A stretch of DNA of 64,000 bases, from NCBI RefSeq assembly GCF_003944705.1, contig NZ_RWIS01000004.1, positions 1 to 64,000 on the forward strand, written 5' to 3'. Of the stretch, positions 25,881 through 34,682 are shown piece after piece. The notes under the pieces are model-generated. The model saw only the letters and a list, made by a program, of their open reading frames with translations, was not told where the DNA came from and searched no databases. Numbering within the stretch: the stretch's first letter is position 1; the number at the start of each line of letters is the position of its first letter. The DNA is from Hymenobacter metallilatus (GTDB lineage: Bacteria > Bacteroidota > Bacteroidia > Cytophagales > Hymenobacteraceae). The translations under genes and the position numbers were made by a program.

Positions 25881-26357
25881 AGCAAACTGCAGTGTTCACA
25901 AATGTACAGCATCTTTCCGCAAGCTAATACTACAATACAGTAGGTTTACAAAAGTTATAGATTTAACTCTGAACTGCAGATTTGTTATAAAGCAAGGTTA
26001 TGCTTCCTATTAGTTTACATATGTAATACAATTGTGAATTATTGGCCTGTGCGCTCCTCTTCGCCCTTTTCATCCAATAGTAGCCGGCCGTATGCCTCCA
26101 CCACTCTGAGTATGCGGGGTACCCTTTGGCAGGCAGGACCGCTTGAATGGGGTAGCATCGCCAGCTAGCTGGCTGGCATATTCGACCAGGGGTTACGGGG
26201 GCAACGGGCTGCGCCGCTCCTCCTACTTCCTGTGGAAAGCCAGAAGCCTTGGCGGTTGCAGCATATTATGTGCTGCAACCGCCAAGGCTTCTGTAACGCT
26301 GCTTACCGCACGGGGGCAGCAGAGCAGTTATCCGACGCTTAGAAAGAGTTGGGAGTG
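25881..26357. other. Intergenic region with palindrome
   Basis: The first 180 bases, upstream of the XRE start, are AT-rich and probably hold its promoter. The rest is unremarkable apart from the hairpin at 26241-26293. No gene is supported. Confidence 0.4.
26241..26293. terminator. 23-bp perfect stem hairpin
   Basis: Perfect arms at 26241-26263 and 26271-26293 enclose the loop TATTATG. It lies 65 bases beyond the L,D-transpeptidase stop on the minus strand. No T-run follows, so it may work as an mRNA-stabilising or Rho-assisted end. Confidence 0.6.
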
Positions 26358-28121
26358 CTAGTTAAAATACTCTTTGGCCAACGCTTTATCGTGGCCGTAG
26401 ATGTCGTCGCGGAAGTGAACTTTGCCAGCCTCATCTACCCAGGTAGTAAAGTAGACCAGATACACGGGCAGTTTCTCGGGCAAAGTCACGTATTTCTCGC
26501 GGCGGCCGGCAATGGTATCCAGGATGGCCGTCCGGTCCCAGTTGGGTTTGTCGCGGAGTAGGTATTCGGCCAGCCTAATGGGTTCCGCTACTCGTACGCA
26601 GCCGTGACTGAAGCCCCGCTTGGTTTGGCTAAAAAGCTCATCGTGCGGGGTATCGTGCAGGTAGATATCATTTGAATTCGGGAAGATAAACTTCACGTCG
26701 CCGAGGTCATTTTTGGGGCCGGGCCGACGGCGTAGCGTGTATTTCCAGGTCTTCTCCGTCAGGTTAGCCCAGTCAATAGAGCTCGGGTCCACGGGAGTAG
26801 CTTTAGCCCCCCACCCTTTCACCACTTCCATATCCAGCCGGTCAAGGGTTCCCTGGGGGTCAGCGGCAAGCTTCGGACGGAGTTCCTTGTCGATGATGCT
26901 GTAGGGTACATTCCAGTAGGGAGCCAGTACCACGAACTCCATTTTGTCGCTGAAAACCGGCGTTGCATTCAGCGTTTTGCCCACGATAACGGGCATGGTG
27001 AAAGCCTCCTTGTTATCTTCTACCACATGCAACGTGTACTCCGGAATGTTCACCAGCAGGTAGCTGGGTTCAAACTTTTTCGGAATCCAGCGCCAGCGTT
27101 CCATGTTCAGCATAATCTGGTCGATGCGCTGGCTTACCGGAATATTAAGCAGCCGTAGCGTTTCACCAGCCACAATACCGTCGGGTTTCAGCCCGTTCAT
27201 CGTCTGAAATTCCTTGACGGCCTCCACCAGTTCTCCCTCGTATTTTTCGGGAGCAGCAGAAGTTGCAGTAGCCGGCTGCCCGGGTTTGTTGGACACGGTG
27301 ACGGCCGGGGTACCCGCCGCGGGTGCGGCAGCGCCATTACCCAGCAGCCGAGCCCGCAGAGCTGCCACCGCCGGCGAGGCTACTCCCGGTTTCAAGCGGG
27401 TAGAGACCGGCAGCGTCGCCCAACCCCCGTTGCGCTGGATAGCACGATAGTCGGCCAGCGCCTTACGCAGGCGGTCATACTCCGGGTGCAGGGGCTCGAA
27501 ATCATAATAGCCATAAGTGCTTTCCCGCTCCTTCAGGATGGTCATGAGCGCCTTATGCAGCTTGATTTTGTTGCGTTTGATATTCCAGTCGATGGCCTTT
27601 ACCGAACGTGGGTCAACAGTGCCCCGGTAAAAATCGGAGGCGTAGTTGAAATATGTACCCGACAACGCTACGTCAATCTCCTTTTCCAGCGCATTACGGC
27701 GGGTTGAGTCGCCCTGGGCAGCTTCCAGGTCGCTGAATAGCTTATCGAAGTCCTTGGTTTTGTATTCTTTAGGGTCCAGGCCTTCGTCGGCAGCCTTATT
27801 GATAACCCCGAGCAGGGTGCGGGCCTGGGGTACCAGCTCGTGGTTGCGGAACCAGCCGAGGCGGAAGTCCCTCTCCCGGTAGAACTTCTTAGCCCACTCC
27901 GTCTGATCCTTGAACTTGGGCTCGGCGGCCATGTACTTCACTATGTACACACTGTCGAGCTTGGGCTGGGCGCCGCCGGCTTTGATAAGGCCGTCGGGCA
28001 GGGCGTTTTTTAGCTGGGCTTTCTGGTCCTGACTGCAGGACACCGCCGAGGTGCACAGCAGCAGGCCTAGCAGCCAGCAGCAAAAGGTGGTAAAAAAAGT
28101 AGGACGGTGAAGTGCGTGCAT
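26358..28121 (-). CDS. L,D-transpeptidase (YcbB-like), lipoprotein
   Basis: The product is 587 aa from ATG 28121, which begins a lipoprotein-type signal peptide (LLLCTSAVSC). The N-terminal scaffold domain is followed by a peptidoglycan-binding-like region around VKEFQTMNGLKPDGIVAGET. The YkuD catalytic domain starts near LLVNIPEYTLHVVEDN and ends in SHGCVRVAEP with catalytic Cys at 508. Such enzymes make 3-3 crosslinks in peptidoglycan. A Pro/Ala-rich linker with TVSNKPGQPATATSAAP interrupts the middle. It faces the periplasm. Confidence 0.92.
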   Translation of the reverse strand: MHALHRPTFFTTFCCWLLGLLLCTSAVSCSQDQKAQLKNALPDGLIKAGGAQPKLDSVYIVKYMAAEPKFKDQTEWAKKFYRERDFRLGWFRNHELVPQARTLLGVINKAADEGLDPKEYKTKDFDKLFSDLEAAQGDSTRRNALEKEIDVALSGTYFNYASDFYRGTVDPRSVKAIDWNIKRNKIKLHKALMTILKERESTYGYYDFEPLHPEYDRLRKALADYRAIQRNGGWATLPVSTRLKPGVASPAVAALRARLLGNGAAAPAAGTPAVTVSNKPGQPATATSAAPEKYEGELVEAVKEFQTMNGLKPDGIVAGETLRLLNIPVSQRIDQIMLNMERWRWIPKKFEPSYLLVNIPEYTLHVVEDNKEAFTMPVIVGKTLNATPVFSDKMEFVVLAPYWNVPYSIIDKELRPKLAADPQGTLDRLDMEVVKGWGAKATPVDPSSIDWANLTEKTWKYTLRRRPGPKNDLGDVKFIFPNSNDIYLHDTPHDELFSQTKRGFSHGCVRVAEPIRLAEYLLRDKPNWDRTAILDTIAGRREKYVTLPEKLPVYLVYFTTWVDEAGKVHFRDDIYGHDKALAKEYFN

Positions 28122-28390
28122 GAGAGAGTAAGGGCAGGAATGTAAAATTCGGTACGGCAACTGCTGCTCCGGCAGGGGCACTGCAGTCAGGGCGTTGTAC
28201 TGAATTCGGTAGCGCGGAGTTGTCGCGCTGCCTCTTCCGGCCGAAGGATGCAAGTTAGCGGTTTTGCCTTCACCTTTGTGGACCTGTCGTTTGCCGACAC
28301 TACTTTTCCGTACTGCCAGCAAGGCTCCGGGCAGGCCTCAGCTGCCGGACTTTTCTGGGGCAGTACTGTTTCTTTTTCCTTCCGCTTCGT

Positions 28391-30214
28391 ATGGTCCACC
28401 CCTCCTTCCCCCCCGACCCGCACAGTTTCGCCCGCCCTCAGGAGGTGAGCGTGCATCATCTGACGTTAGAGCTGACCGTGGACATGGGGGCCCGCGTGCT
28501 GCAGGGTACAGCCACCTGGCAGCTCGCCCGCGCTGCCCCGGCCGCCACCGAGCTGGTGCTGGATACCCGCGACCTGCACATTGAGCGCATAACAGTAAAT
28601 GGCGCCCCCGAAGGCGTCGCATTCAGGCTTGGGCCTGAGCATCCGGTTCTGGGTCGGGCGCTGCACATTTCCCTCCCCGCCGCCGCTGCGGCCGTTAGCA
28701 TCCACTACCAGACGGTGCCCGGGGCGGCCGCCCTGCAGTGGCTCACCCCAGAGCAAACCGGCGGCCGCCGGCACCCCTTTCTGTTCACCCAGTCGCAGGC
28801 TATTCTGGCCCGCACTTGGCTGCCCTGCCAAGATTCGCCGGGGGTGCGCTTCACCTATGAGGCCCATGTGCAAGTACCCGCCCACCTGCTAGCCTTGATG
28901 AGCGCCGAGAACCCACAGGCGCGTAACCCCTCCGGCCAGTACCACTTCCGGATGCGCCAACCCATTCCAGCCTACCTGATGGCCCTGGCCGTAGGCGACG
29001 TGCAGTTCCGGGCCCTGAGTTCCCGCACCGGGGTGTACGCCGAGCCGGTTACCCTGCCAGAGGCAGCCGCGGAGTTCGAAGACCTGGAAAATATGGTGGC
29101 CACCGCCGAAGACCTGTACGGCCCCTACCGCTGGGAGCGGTACGATTTGCTGGTGCTGCCGCCCTCCTTCCCCTTTGGAGGGATGGAAAATCCGCGGTTG
29201 ACTTTTGTAACCCCCACCATTCTGGCCGGCGACAAGAGCCTGACCAGCCTGGTGGCCCACGAGCTGGCCCATTCCTGGAGCGGTAACCTGGTCACCAATG
29301 CCACCTGGAACGATTTCTGGCTGAATGAGGGCTTTACCGTGTACTTCGAGCGGCGCATTATGGAGCGCCTGTACGGCCGCCCCTATGCCGATATGCTGCA
29401 GGTATTGGGCCATACCTCCTTGCAGCACACCCTGCAGGAGCTGGGTTCCGGCAGCCCCGATACCCACCTGTACTTACACCTGGCCGGCCGCGACCCGGAC
29501 GAAGGGCTGACCGACATTGCCTATGAGAAAGGTAACTACCTGCTCCTGAACCTGGAGCACCTGGTGGGCCGCCCTGCCCTCGATACCTTTATACAGGAGT
29601 ATTTCGCGCGGCATAGTTTCCAGAGCATGGATACGGCCGCGTTTGTGCAGTACCTGCGCCGGGAATTGCTCGACCACTACCCCGGCCTGGAGGAGAAGCT
29701 GCAGCTACAGGCTTGGATTTATGGTCCCGGCATTCCGGCCGGGGCACCACCGGTTTCGTCGGAGCGGTTTGCGGCGGTTGATGGGGCCGCGCAACGCTGG
29801 CAGGAGGGCACGCCGGCCACCGAGCTAGCCACTGCCAGCTGGAGCAGCCACGAGTGGGTGCACTTTCTGCAGGGGTTACCCGCCAGCCTGCCGGAGGCGC
29901 GGCTGGCGGAACTGGACGCCGCTTTTGGGTTTACCCATTCAGGCAACGCCGAAATTCTGGCGGCCTGGTTTCCCCACACCATTGCCGCCGGTTATGCTCC
30001 CGCCCACGCTACCCTGCACCAGTTTCTGACGCGGGTGGGCCGGCGTAAATTCCTGACTCCACTTTACCGGGCACTGCTGGCCACGCCCGGCGGCCTGGAG
30101 CAAGCCCGGGCGCTCTACGCCCAAGCCCGGCCTAACTATCACGCCGTTGCTACCGTTACCTTCGACGCCCTGTTGGGCCCGCCCACCGAGTACGCTGGTA
30201 TAACTGGCAGCTAG
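28391..30214 (+). CDS. M1 family aminopeptidase, leukotriene A4 hydrolase-like
   Basis: The product is 607 aa with no signal peptide. The exopeptidase motif GGMENPRLTFVTPT precedes the zinc site HELAH (290-294), with the third ligand E313 in LNEGF. The C-terminal helical domain (LHQFLTRVGRRKFLTPLYRAL) marks the LTA4H-like subfamily. It trims N-terminal residues from peptides in the cytoplasm. It is divergent from the L,D-transpeptidase; the 270-base gap has TACTTTTC at 28301 and TTTG at 28275 as a possible promoter. Confidence 0.93.
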   Translation: MVHPSFPPDPHSFARPQEVSVHHLTLELTVDMGARVLQGTATWQLARAAPAATELVLDTRDLHIERITVNGAPEGVAFRLGPEHPVLGRALHISLPAAAAAVSIHYQTVPGAAALQWLTPEQTGGRRHPFLFTQSQAILARTWLPCQDSPGVRFTYEAHVQVPAHLLALMSAENPQARNPSGQYHFRMRQPIPAYLMALAVGDVQFRALSSRTGVYAEPVTLPEAAAEFEDLENMVATAEDLYGPYRWERYDLLVLPPSFPFGGMENPRLTFVTPTILAGDKSLTSLVAHELAHSWSGNLVTNATWNDFWLNEGFTVYFERRIMERLYGRPYADMLQVLGHTSLQHTLQELGSGSPDTHLYLHLAGRDPDEGLTDIAYEKGNYLLLNLEHLVGRPALDTFIQEYFARHSFQSMDTAAFVQYLRRELLDHYPGLEEKLQLQAWIYGPGIPAGAPPVSSERFAAVDGAAQRWQEGTPATELATASWSSHEWVHFLQGLPASLPEARLAELDAAFGFTHSGNAEILAAWFPHTIAAGYAPAHATLHQFLTRVGRRKFLTPLYRALLATPGGLEQARALYAQARPNYHAVATVTFDALLGPPTEYAGITGS

Positions 30215-30375
30215 CAGCGTAGTTTGTATTGTGGCAGCCTGTGGCAGCTACCGTTGTGCTTGCCCTGAACAAGAGCCAATCGTTCATTTTTTACTTTCAT
30301 CACAAGCAGGCGTGGCCCGAAGCTTGCTTCGTCCATCAGGTAGGCTGGCAGTGCTGTTGGCTCCCCGCTTTTCCC

Positions 30376-31335
30376 GTGTCTAAGTTCATTTTCGCCTTGA
30401 AAGATCAAAAACCGCTCGGTAAGCTTATTGCCATTGGAGGCAATGAGGACAAGGGCACCTATCCGAACCCCCGCACCAAGAAGAAATACTACCTCAATTT
30501 TTTTGAGCTGGGCATTCTCAAGCGCGTCATTCTGGAATCGGGGAAAGAGGACCCGCAGATTGAGGTAATTACCACCGCCTCCATGATTCCGGAGGAAGTG
30601 GCCCGCATCTACCTTTCCTCGTTCACGATGCTTAACTGCAACAACGTGAACATTATGGACATCCGCACCCGCGAGGATGCCCTGCAGCCGCACTACCTGG
30701 AGCGCCTGCGCCGCGCCGATATTGTCATGTTTTCGGGGGGCAACCAGTCGCGCCTCACGGAGATGTTCGGGGACACTGAGTTTCTGGCTATGCTCAAGCA
30801 ACGCTATTATGAGCAGCCCAACTTCATCATTGCCGGCACCTCGGCCGGGGCCGTGGCCATGTCCAAGACCATGATAAAGGGCGGCAGCGTGCCCGACGCG
30901 CTGATGAAGGGGGCCGTGAAGATGGGCAGCGGCCTGGGCTTTCTCGACAACGTGGTTATCGACTCGCACTTCGTAAAGCGGGGCCGCTTCGGCCGCCTGC
31001 TGGAAGCAGTAGCTTTGCACCCCAAGCTTATCGGCATTGGGCTGGGCGAGGATACGGGCGTGCTCATCACGGAGGGCAACCAGCTGGAAGCCATCGGCTC
31101 CAACCTGGTTATCATTATGGATGGCCACAAGCTGGAGCACAACAACGCCGCCGCCGCCAAAAAGGGTGAGGCCATATCCATTGAAAACATGCTGCTGCAC
31201 GTGCTGGTAAAGGGCAACCTCTACGACGTGACCCAGCGCGAATTCTACCCCGACCTGAAGCTCCGCCAGCAGGCCGCCGAGTCGGAGCGGCTTACGGCCG
31301 GTAAGAGTGCCAATGCCCCCGCCCCAGCTGGCTAG
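30376..31335 (+). CDS. Cyanophycinase (peptidase S51 family)
   Basis: The product is 319 aa from GTG 30376 (VSKFIFALKDQ); an ATG 147 bases upstream adds low-quality sequence. The family signature is GTSAGAVAMS, nucleophile Ser about 156, with KLIAIGGNEDKG, FSGGNQSRL and GLGFLDNVVIDSHF. Cyanophycinases cut cyanophycin to beta-Asp-Arg dipeptides. The adjacent convergent gene encodes an isoaspartyl peptidase that could finish the job. No cyanophycin synthetase is seen in the window, which fits scavenging. Confidence 0.88.
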   Translation: MSKFIFALKDQKPLGKLIAIGGNEDKGTYPNPRTKKKYYLNFFELGILKRVILESGKEDPQIEVITTASMIPEEVARIYLSSFTMLNCNNVNIMDIRTREDALQPHYLERLRRADIVMFSGGNQSRLTEMFGDTEFLAMLKQRYYEQPNFIIAGTSAGAVAMSKTMIKGGSVPDALMKGAVKMGSGLGFLDNVVIDSHFVKRGRFGRLLEAVALHPKLIGIGLGEDTGVLITEGNQLEAIGSNLVIIMDGHKLEHNNAAAAKKGEAISIENMLLHVLVKGNLYDVTQREFYPDLKLRQQAAESERLTAGKSANAPAPAG

Positions 31336-31351
31336 ACGTAGTAACCAAATG

Positions 31352-31392
31352 TATAAAAAGCCCCTATTCTTCCTGAATAGGGGCTTTTTATA
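31352..31392. terminator. Bidirectional intrinsic terminator
   Basis: The 18-base stem TATAAAAAGCCCCTATTC / GAATAGGGGCTTTTTATA has a five-base loop. It lies 17 bases after the cyanophycinase stop and has T-runs for both directions. Confidence 0.88.
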
Positions 31393-31508
31393 TTTATACA
31401 AATGAGTCAACAGTTCCTTTTGATTAACTACCGCCGGAGAGGTACCTACTCCTTAATATATAGCCACCAAAAAAAAATCTATGACCACCGCTGCTGCTGC
31501 TATGGAGC

Positions 31509-32480
31509 TTATCCTTTATAGATAGCAATCTGGGGTATGTTCTCAGTGGAAGTTTGCCAGGCCCGGTACATGCCTTCGGAGTTAAAGGGCAGGGCCACGT
31601 TACCGGCCGCATCTACGGCTACCAGGCCTCCCTCCCCTCCTATGGGGGCTAGCTTATCGTGCATCACCACGCGACAGGCTTCGGCCAAACTCAGGCCCCG
31701 GTACTCCATCAGGCAGCTGATATCATGGGCCACCACCGCCCGCAGAAAAAACTCGCCGTGCCCGGTGCAGCTGATGGCGCAGGTGCGGTTATCGGCGAAG
31801 GTGCCGCTGCCGATAATGGGCGAGTCGCCGATGCGGGAGAATTGCTTGTTGGTCATGCCGCCGGTGCTGGTGGCGGCGGCCAGGTTGCCGTGCTGGTCGA
31901 CGGCCACGGCGCCCACGGTGCCCATTTTCTTTTTGGGGTCTTCGTGGGGGGTAGGCGTATCGGCAGATTGGGCTTCGGAATGGTCGAGGCGCATGCGGCC
32001 TTCCTGCAGCGCTTCCTGGAGCTGGTCGTAGCGCTGCTGGGTGAAAAAGTATTCCTGAGGCTGAGTGGGCAGGCCGTGCAGCCGGGCCAGCTCATCGGCC
32101 CCGGGCCAGGCCAGCAGTACGTGCTCGGTTTGCTCCATTACTAGCCGGGCTGCCCGGATGGGGTTCTGCACCGAACGAGCCCCGGCCACCGCGCCGGCTG
32201 CGCGGTTGCGGCCGTCCATAATAGCCGCGTCCATTTCGTGGTGGCCGTCGTGGGTGAAGACAGCCCCCCGGCCGGCGTTGAACAGCGGGCAGTCTTCGAG
32301 GCTGCGCACGGCCTGCTCCACGGCATCCAGCGCGGCCCCTCCTTGCCGCAGTACGTCGTAGCCGGCGGCCAGCGCGGCTTCCAGGGCCTGGCGGTAAGCC
32401 TGCTCTTTTTCGGGGGTCATGAGGGCGGGCGAGATGGTGCCGGCCCCGCCGTGCAGGGCCAGAGCGAAGGGAGCAGTCAT
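31509..32480 (-). CDS. Isoaspartyl peptidase/L-asparaginase (Ntn hydrolase)
   Basis: The product is 323 aa from ATG 32480 (MTAPFALALHGGAG); a TTG at 32507 would add nine residues. The plant-type asparaginase pattern is clear: HGGAGTISP, FNAGRGAVFT, MDAAIMDG and the autocleavage site GTVGAVAVD, whose Thr becomes the nucleophile. The enzyme hydrolyses beta-aspartyl dipeptides and asparagine. Its position opposite cyanophycinase suggests it acts on beta-Asp-Arg. No signal peptide, so both steps would be cytoplasmic. Confidence 0.92.
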   Translation of the reverse strand: MTAPFALALHGGAGTISPALMTPEKEQAYRQALEAALAAGYDVLRQGGAALDAVEQAVRSLEDCPLFNAGRGAVFTHDGHHEMDAAIMDGRNRAAGAVAGARSVQNPIRAARLVMEQTEHVLLAWPGADELARLHGLPTQPQEYFFTQQRYDQLQEALQEGRMRLDHSEAQSADTPTPHEDPKKKMGTVGAVAVDQHGNLAAATSTGGMTNKQFSRIGDSPIIGSGTFADNRTCAISCTGHGEFFLRAVVAHDISCLMEYRGLSLAEACRVVMHDKLAPIGGEGGLVAVDAAGNVALPFNSEGMYRAWQTSTENIPQIAIYKG

Positions 32481-32583
32481 GGGCAGAAAAAGTTGATGGG
32501 TGGGCAAAAACGCAAGGTAAAGGTAGTCAGGCTACGGGCCGAAAATGGCCTGACCCAACAGGAACGAACCGCGTTTTTTTTCG

Positions 32584-32591
32584 TAGGTTTG
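32584..32591 (+). promoter_or_regulatory. -7 box TAGGTTTG upstream of the DUF3127 gene
   Basis: TAGGTTTG matches TAnnTTTG and is 37 bases before the ATG at 32629. Confidence 0.55.
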
Positions 32592-32628
32592 GTTTACTGT
32601 TTTCAACTCCCCAACATATTTCATCCTT

Positions 32629-33051
32629 ATGGCTTACGAAGCTACCGGCCGCCTGCACGAAATTTTCGACGAACAGCAGGTGAGCGAAAAATTCCGCAAG
32701 CGCGAGTTCGTGCTGGAGGTCGTAGACGGCCAGTATCCCGAGCATATCAAGTTCCAGCTGGTTCAGGACAAGACTGCTCTCATCGACTCCTACAAAATCG
32801 GCGACGAAGTAAAGATTTCCTTCAATCTGCGGGGCCGTGGGTTCAACAAGAACGGCCAGATGCTGTACTTTACCAACTTGGAGGCCTGGCGCATTGAGGC
32901 CGGTGCCGGTGGCGGAGCAGCTGCCCCCCAGGGCGGTGGTTACCAGCAGGCTGCCCCCCGCGCAGCGGCTCCCGCCCAGAATTCCAACCCGAACCTGCGC
33001 GCCTCGGCCGCTCCCATTGCTTCGGACGACGACAACGACCTGCCTTTCTAA
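32629..33051 (+). CDS. DUF3127 protein with SSB-like acidic tail
   Basis: The product is 140 aa. Residues 1-90 match DUF3127, an OB-fold-like family common in Bacteroidota: GRLHEIFDEQQVSEKFRKRE, HIKFQLVQDKTALIDSYKIG and FNLRGRGF. A Gly/Ala/Gln-rich linker follows. The protein ends DDDNDLPF, closely like the C-terminal tip by which SSB recruits repair and replication proteins. It may bind single-stranded nucleic acid, but that is inference. It has its own promoter and terminator. Confidence 0.88.
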   Translation: MAYEATGRLHEIFDEQQVSEKFRKREFVLEVVDGQYPEHIKFQLVQDKTALIDSYKIGDEVKISFNLRGRGFNKNGQMLYFTNLEAWRIEAGAGGGAAAPQGGGYQQAAPRAAAPAQNSNPNLRASAAPIASDDDNDLPF

Positions 33052-33107
33052 GCATTAGCTGTCCGCTGATGGTTACCAGCTGTTAGCTCTTCGGCCATTT
33101 TGCCTCT

Positions 33108-33141
33108 TAAAAGCCGCTTCCGTACGTCGGGAGCGGTTTTT
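33108..33141 (+). terminator. Intrinsic terminator of the DUF3127 gene
   Basis: The stem AGCCGCTTCCG / CGGGAGCGGTT (with two wobble pairs) is followed by TTTTTTTT. Confidence 0.85.
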
Positions 33142-33143
33142 TT

Positions 33144-33254
33144 TAGTTGTCAGTTGCTGGTTGTTAGGTGCTCGTTGTCAGTTGTCAGAACCCATCTAAC
33201 AACGAGCAACTGACAACAAACAACTGACAACGAGCACCTAACAACCAGCAACTA
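33144..33254. repeat. Long imperfect palindrome of GTTGTCAGTTG units
   Basis: Opposed arms (33144-33187 and about 33200-33254) are built from repeats such as TCAGTTGCTGGTTGTTAGG. The same units occur inside pnkp. The right end stops six bases before the LRR-kinase ATG, so the leader of that mRNA would fold into a long hairpin covering the ribosome-binding region. Confidence 0.7.
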
Positions 33255-33260
33255 AACTAC

Positions 33261-34613
33261 ATGCACACGCTGCAACAACTCCGCGCCGGCGAGCTAACCG
33301 GGGCTACCCGGCTGGATCTGCGCGAAGGCCTGACCGAATTTCCGCGGGAAATTTTTGCGCTGGCCGATACGCTGGAAATTCTTAACCTCACGGATAATGC
33401 CCTGCGGGAGCTGCCCACCGACCTGCCTCGCCTGCACCGGCTGCGGATTCTGTTCTGCTCCGAAAATCAGTTTACTGAGGTGCCCGCCGTGCTGGGTCAG
33501 TGCCCGGCCTTGGAAATGGTGGGCTTTAAGGCCAACCAGATTCATACCCTGCCCGGCGCGGCTCTGCCGCCGCGGCTGCGCTGGCTGATTCTGACCGACA
33601 ACCAGCTGGCCGCGCTGCCGCCGGAAATTGGTCAATGCCAACAGCTGCAGAAGTTGATGCTGGCCGGCAACCAGCTGCGGGAGCTGCCGCCGGAGCTGGG
33701 CCAGTGCCACAACCTGGAGCTGCTGCGCCTCTCGGCCAACCAGCTGCCCGGGCTGCCCGATTGGCTGCTACACTTACCGCGGCTGACCTGGCTGGCCTAC
33801 GCCGGCAACCCGTTTGCGGAGCCGGCCGAGGCGGCCGCCCTGGCCCACTCCCCCATCCGGGAAATCAGCTGGCGCGAAATTGCCCTGCAGCACGTGCTGG
33901 GCGAAGGTGCTTCGGGCGTCATTTCGCAGGCTACCTGGCAGAACATGCTCGCAGCGGTCAAGCTATTCAAAGGAGCCGTAACCAGCGACGGGCTGCCGCA
34001 CAGCGAGATGGTGGCCTGCATCCGGGCCGGGGCCCATCCGAACTTGATTGCGGTGTTGGGCAAGGTGGCCGACCACCCGACCGGCACCGAGGGATTGGTG
34101 CTGAAGCTCATCAGCCCGGAATTCCGCAACCTGGCCGGGCCGCCCAGCTTCAGCACCTGCACCCGCGACGTGTACGCGCCCGGCACCGCCTTTACGCTGG
34201 CGGCAGTGCTGCGGATTGCCCAAGGCATTGCCGCTGCTACTGCTCACCTGCACAGCCGCGGCATTCTGCACGGCGACCTGTACGCGCACAACATTCTGGT
34301 GGCCGCCGATGGGCGCTGCCTGCTGGGGGACTTTGGGGCAGCGGGCTTTTTTGACGTGACCTCGCCGGCTGCCGCCACACTGCAGCGGCTGGAGGCGCGG
34401 GCGTTTGGCTGCCTGCTGGAAGAACTGCTGGACCTTTGCCCTGAAGCCACAGCTAACGACGCTACCGCTCAGCAGCTCCGGTACTGGCAGCAGCGCTGCC
34501 TGCAGCCCCTGGGCACGGCCCGACCGTCACTAGCGGAAGTCAGCCAGGGGCTGCAAGGGCTTATGATTTCCGAAGAGGCTGCTCAACCTTCCGGGCCGGG
34601 GCTACGTCTGTAA
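33261..34613 (+). CDS. Leucine-rich repeat protein kinase
   Basis: The product is 450 aa. Residues 15-190 hold about seven leucine-rich repeats (LEILNLTDNALRELP, LRWLILTDNQLAALP, LQKLMLAGNQLRELP). Residues 205-440 are a compact kinase: glycine loop GEGASG (214-219), VAVK-type Lys K234, catalytic H337-x-D339 with N344, and DFG at 357-359. It has no signal peptide or membrane segment. A cytosolic LRR-kinase fusion is more usual in eukaryotes, although bacterial examples exist. The target is unknown. Confidence 0.88.
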   Translation: MHTLQQLRAGELTGATRLDLREGLTEFPREIFALADTLEILNLTDNALRELPTDLPRLHRLRILFCSENQFTEVPAVLGQCPALEMVGFKANQIHTLPGAALPPRLRWLILTDNQLAALPPEIGQCQQLQKLMLAGNQLRELPPELGQCHNLELLRLSANQLPGLPDWLLHLPRLTWLAYAGNPFAEPAEAAALAHSPIREISWREIALQHVLGEGASGVISQATWQNMLAAVKLFKGAVTSDGLPHSEMVACIRAGAHPNLIAVLGKVADHPTGTEGLVLKLISPEFRNLAGPPSFSTCTRDVYAPGTAFTLAAVLRIAQGIAAATAHLHSRGILHGDLYAHNILVAADGRCLLGDFGAAGFFDVTSPAAATLQRLEARAFGCLLEELLDLCPEATANDATAQQLRYWQQRCLQPLGTARPSLAEVSQGLQGLMISEEAAQPSGPGLRL

Positions 34614-34682
34614 GTGGCACATTGCCGGCGCGGTGGTACTTTGCGGTGGCACTTTGTTTCTCTCTCATTCTCATTTTTCTGC

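Noticed and set aside
32629..33051. Annotation of this gene as a single-strand DNA-binding protein (ssb)
   Set aside because: The fold region matches DUF3127; only the tail resembles SSB.
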